NCBI GenBank assembly: GCA_038326615.1
Contig: JBBQKF010000017.1
Coordinates: 1 to 41,470 of the forward strand
DNA: 41,470 nucleotides
Reading direction: 5' to 3'
DNA from: JBBQKF01 sp038326615
Lineage (GTDB): Bacteria > Bacillota > Clostridia > Saccharofermentanales > UBA5734
In this document: one piece after another, positions 41,267 to 41,470 of the stretch
How positions within the stretch are numbered: position 1 is the stretch's first letter
Layout: every line of letters starts with the position of its first letter
The notes under the pieces: model-generated
What the model was told of the DNA's origin: nothing
Databases searched by the model: none
Seen by the model: the letters and a program-made list of their open reading frames with translations, nothing else
Translations under genes and position numbers: made by a program

Positions 41267-41470
41267 TCAGGCTATCCCTAAAATTCTCAAGCCTTCATCT
41301 CTTAGATTCATTGCAGCATTTATATCCCTGTCGAGCACTTCGCCGCATACCGGGCATTCCCAGATGCGATCTGCAAGGGTTAGTTCCCTGTTCCTGTAGT
41401 GACAGCAGCTACACCGCTTGCTTGATGGAAAGAACCTGTCAACTACTATTAGCTGCTTGCCCACCGCTTC
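41267..41470 (-). CDS. tnpB: TnpB (RNA-guided nuclease of IS605-type element), C-terminal part
   Basis: The last 67 codons are in the window; the gene runs past the right edge. The zinc finger is complete (CSCCHYRNRELTLADRIW followed by ECPVC), and the third RuvC motif DRDINAAMNLRDEG carries the catalytic Asp. The frame ends GLRILGIA at TGA 41267-41269. TnpB is a guide-RNA-dependent DNA nuclease that keeps its element at the donor site. The rest of the gene and any tnpA lie outside, so it cannot be said whether it is whole. It belongs to a different TnpB subgroup from the remnant at 30755-30952, whose tail is longer. Confidence 0.9.
   Translation of the reverse strand, partial: EAVGKQLIVVDRFFPSSKRCSCCHYRNRELTLADRIWECPVCGEVLDRDINAAMNLRDEGLRILGIA

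Overview
The window looks like a chromosomal segment of a low-GC Gram-positive bacterium of the class Clostridia. The base composition is AT-rich, ribosome binding sites are strong GGAGG types, and the conserved core carries hprK, murB, rapZ, yvcK and whiA, which together are a Firmicutes signature. A YvyF-like flagellar protein behind a sigma-28-type promoter suggests a motile ancestor. I cannot name the genus.

Positions 1-9092 are accessory DNA. Two decayed copies of one insertion sequence flank a Schlafen/AlbA-type ATP-binding regulator (199-1662). A promoter palindrome controls a small gene whose nucleotidyltransferase partner is truncated. A second AlbA-type regulator, a large serine recombinase tail, an unrecognised 255-residue protein and a complete IS1182-family element follow. 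The stretch ends at tRNA-Ser(GGA) (9093-9182). A 16-base copy of the tRNA 3' end, followed by its own terminator, lies at 4081-4140. The interval between them may be the remnant of an element that integrated in this tRNA.

Positions 9534-21000 are the stable core, all on the minus strand: hprK, murB-rapZ-yvcK (spacings of 1 bp or overlapping), whiA, trmL and two paralogous membrane-anchored PQQ-like beta-propeller proteins. The spaces between them carry tandem repeats of 12 bp and 28 bp.

Positions 21228-28913 hold a U32 (RlhA-like) protein, a UbiA prenyltransferase, a radical SAM protein, a PadR/HAAS membrane-regulation pair and a membrane-anchored alpha/beta hydrolase. A 13/26-bp tandem array follows.

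Positions 29576-41470 are a second accessory zone with much decay: a Ser-rich secreted protein, two TnpB (IS605-type) traces, fragments of foreign genes, a decayed duplication of an aldo/keto reductase locus, and a SnoaL-like gene fused by deletion to the tail of a cysteine synthase gene. Intact genes here are a sensor HD-GYP phosphodiesterase and a sulfur-handling group: DUF4395 membrane protein, cysteine desulfurase and DsrE-like protein on the plus strand, then a convergent OsmC. A near-perfect palindrome overlaps the DUF4395 promoter. A membrane protein with a lost start and a nonsense codon, a lipoprotein with an internal duplication, a PAS-GGDEF pseudogene and a TnpB gene cut by the window edge close the segment.

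I did not see an unambiguous new defence or signalling system. The best leads are the sulfur cluster with its operator, the tandem repeat arrays, the tRNA-Ser scar and the TnpB end scars. All family assignments come from reading motifs; no database search was run.
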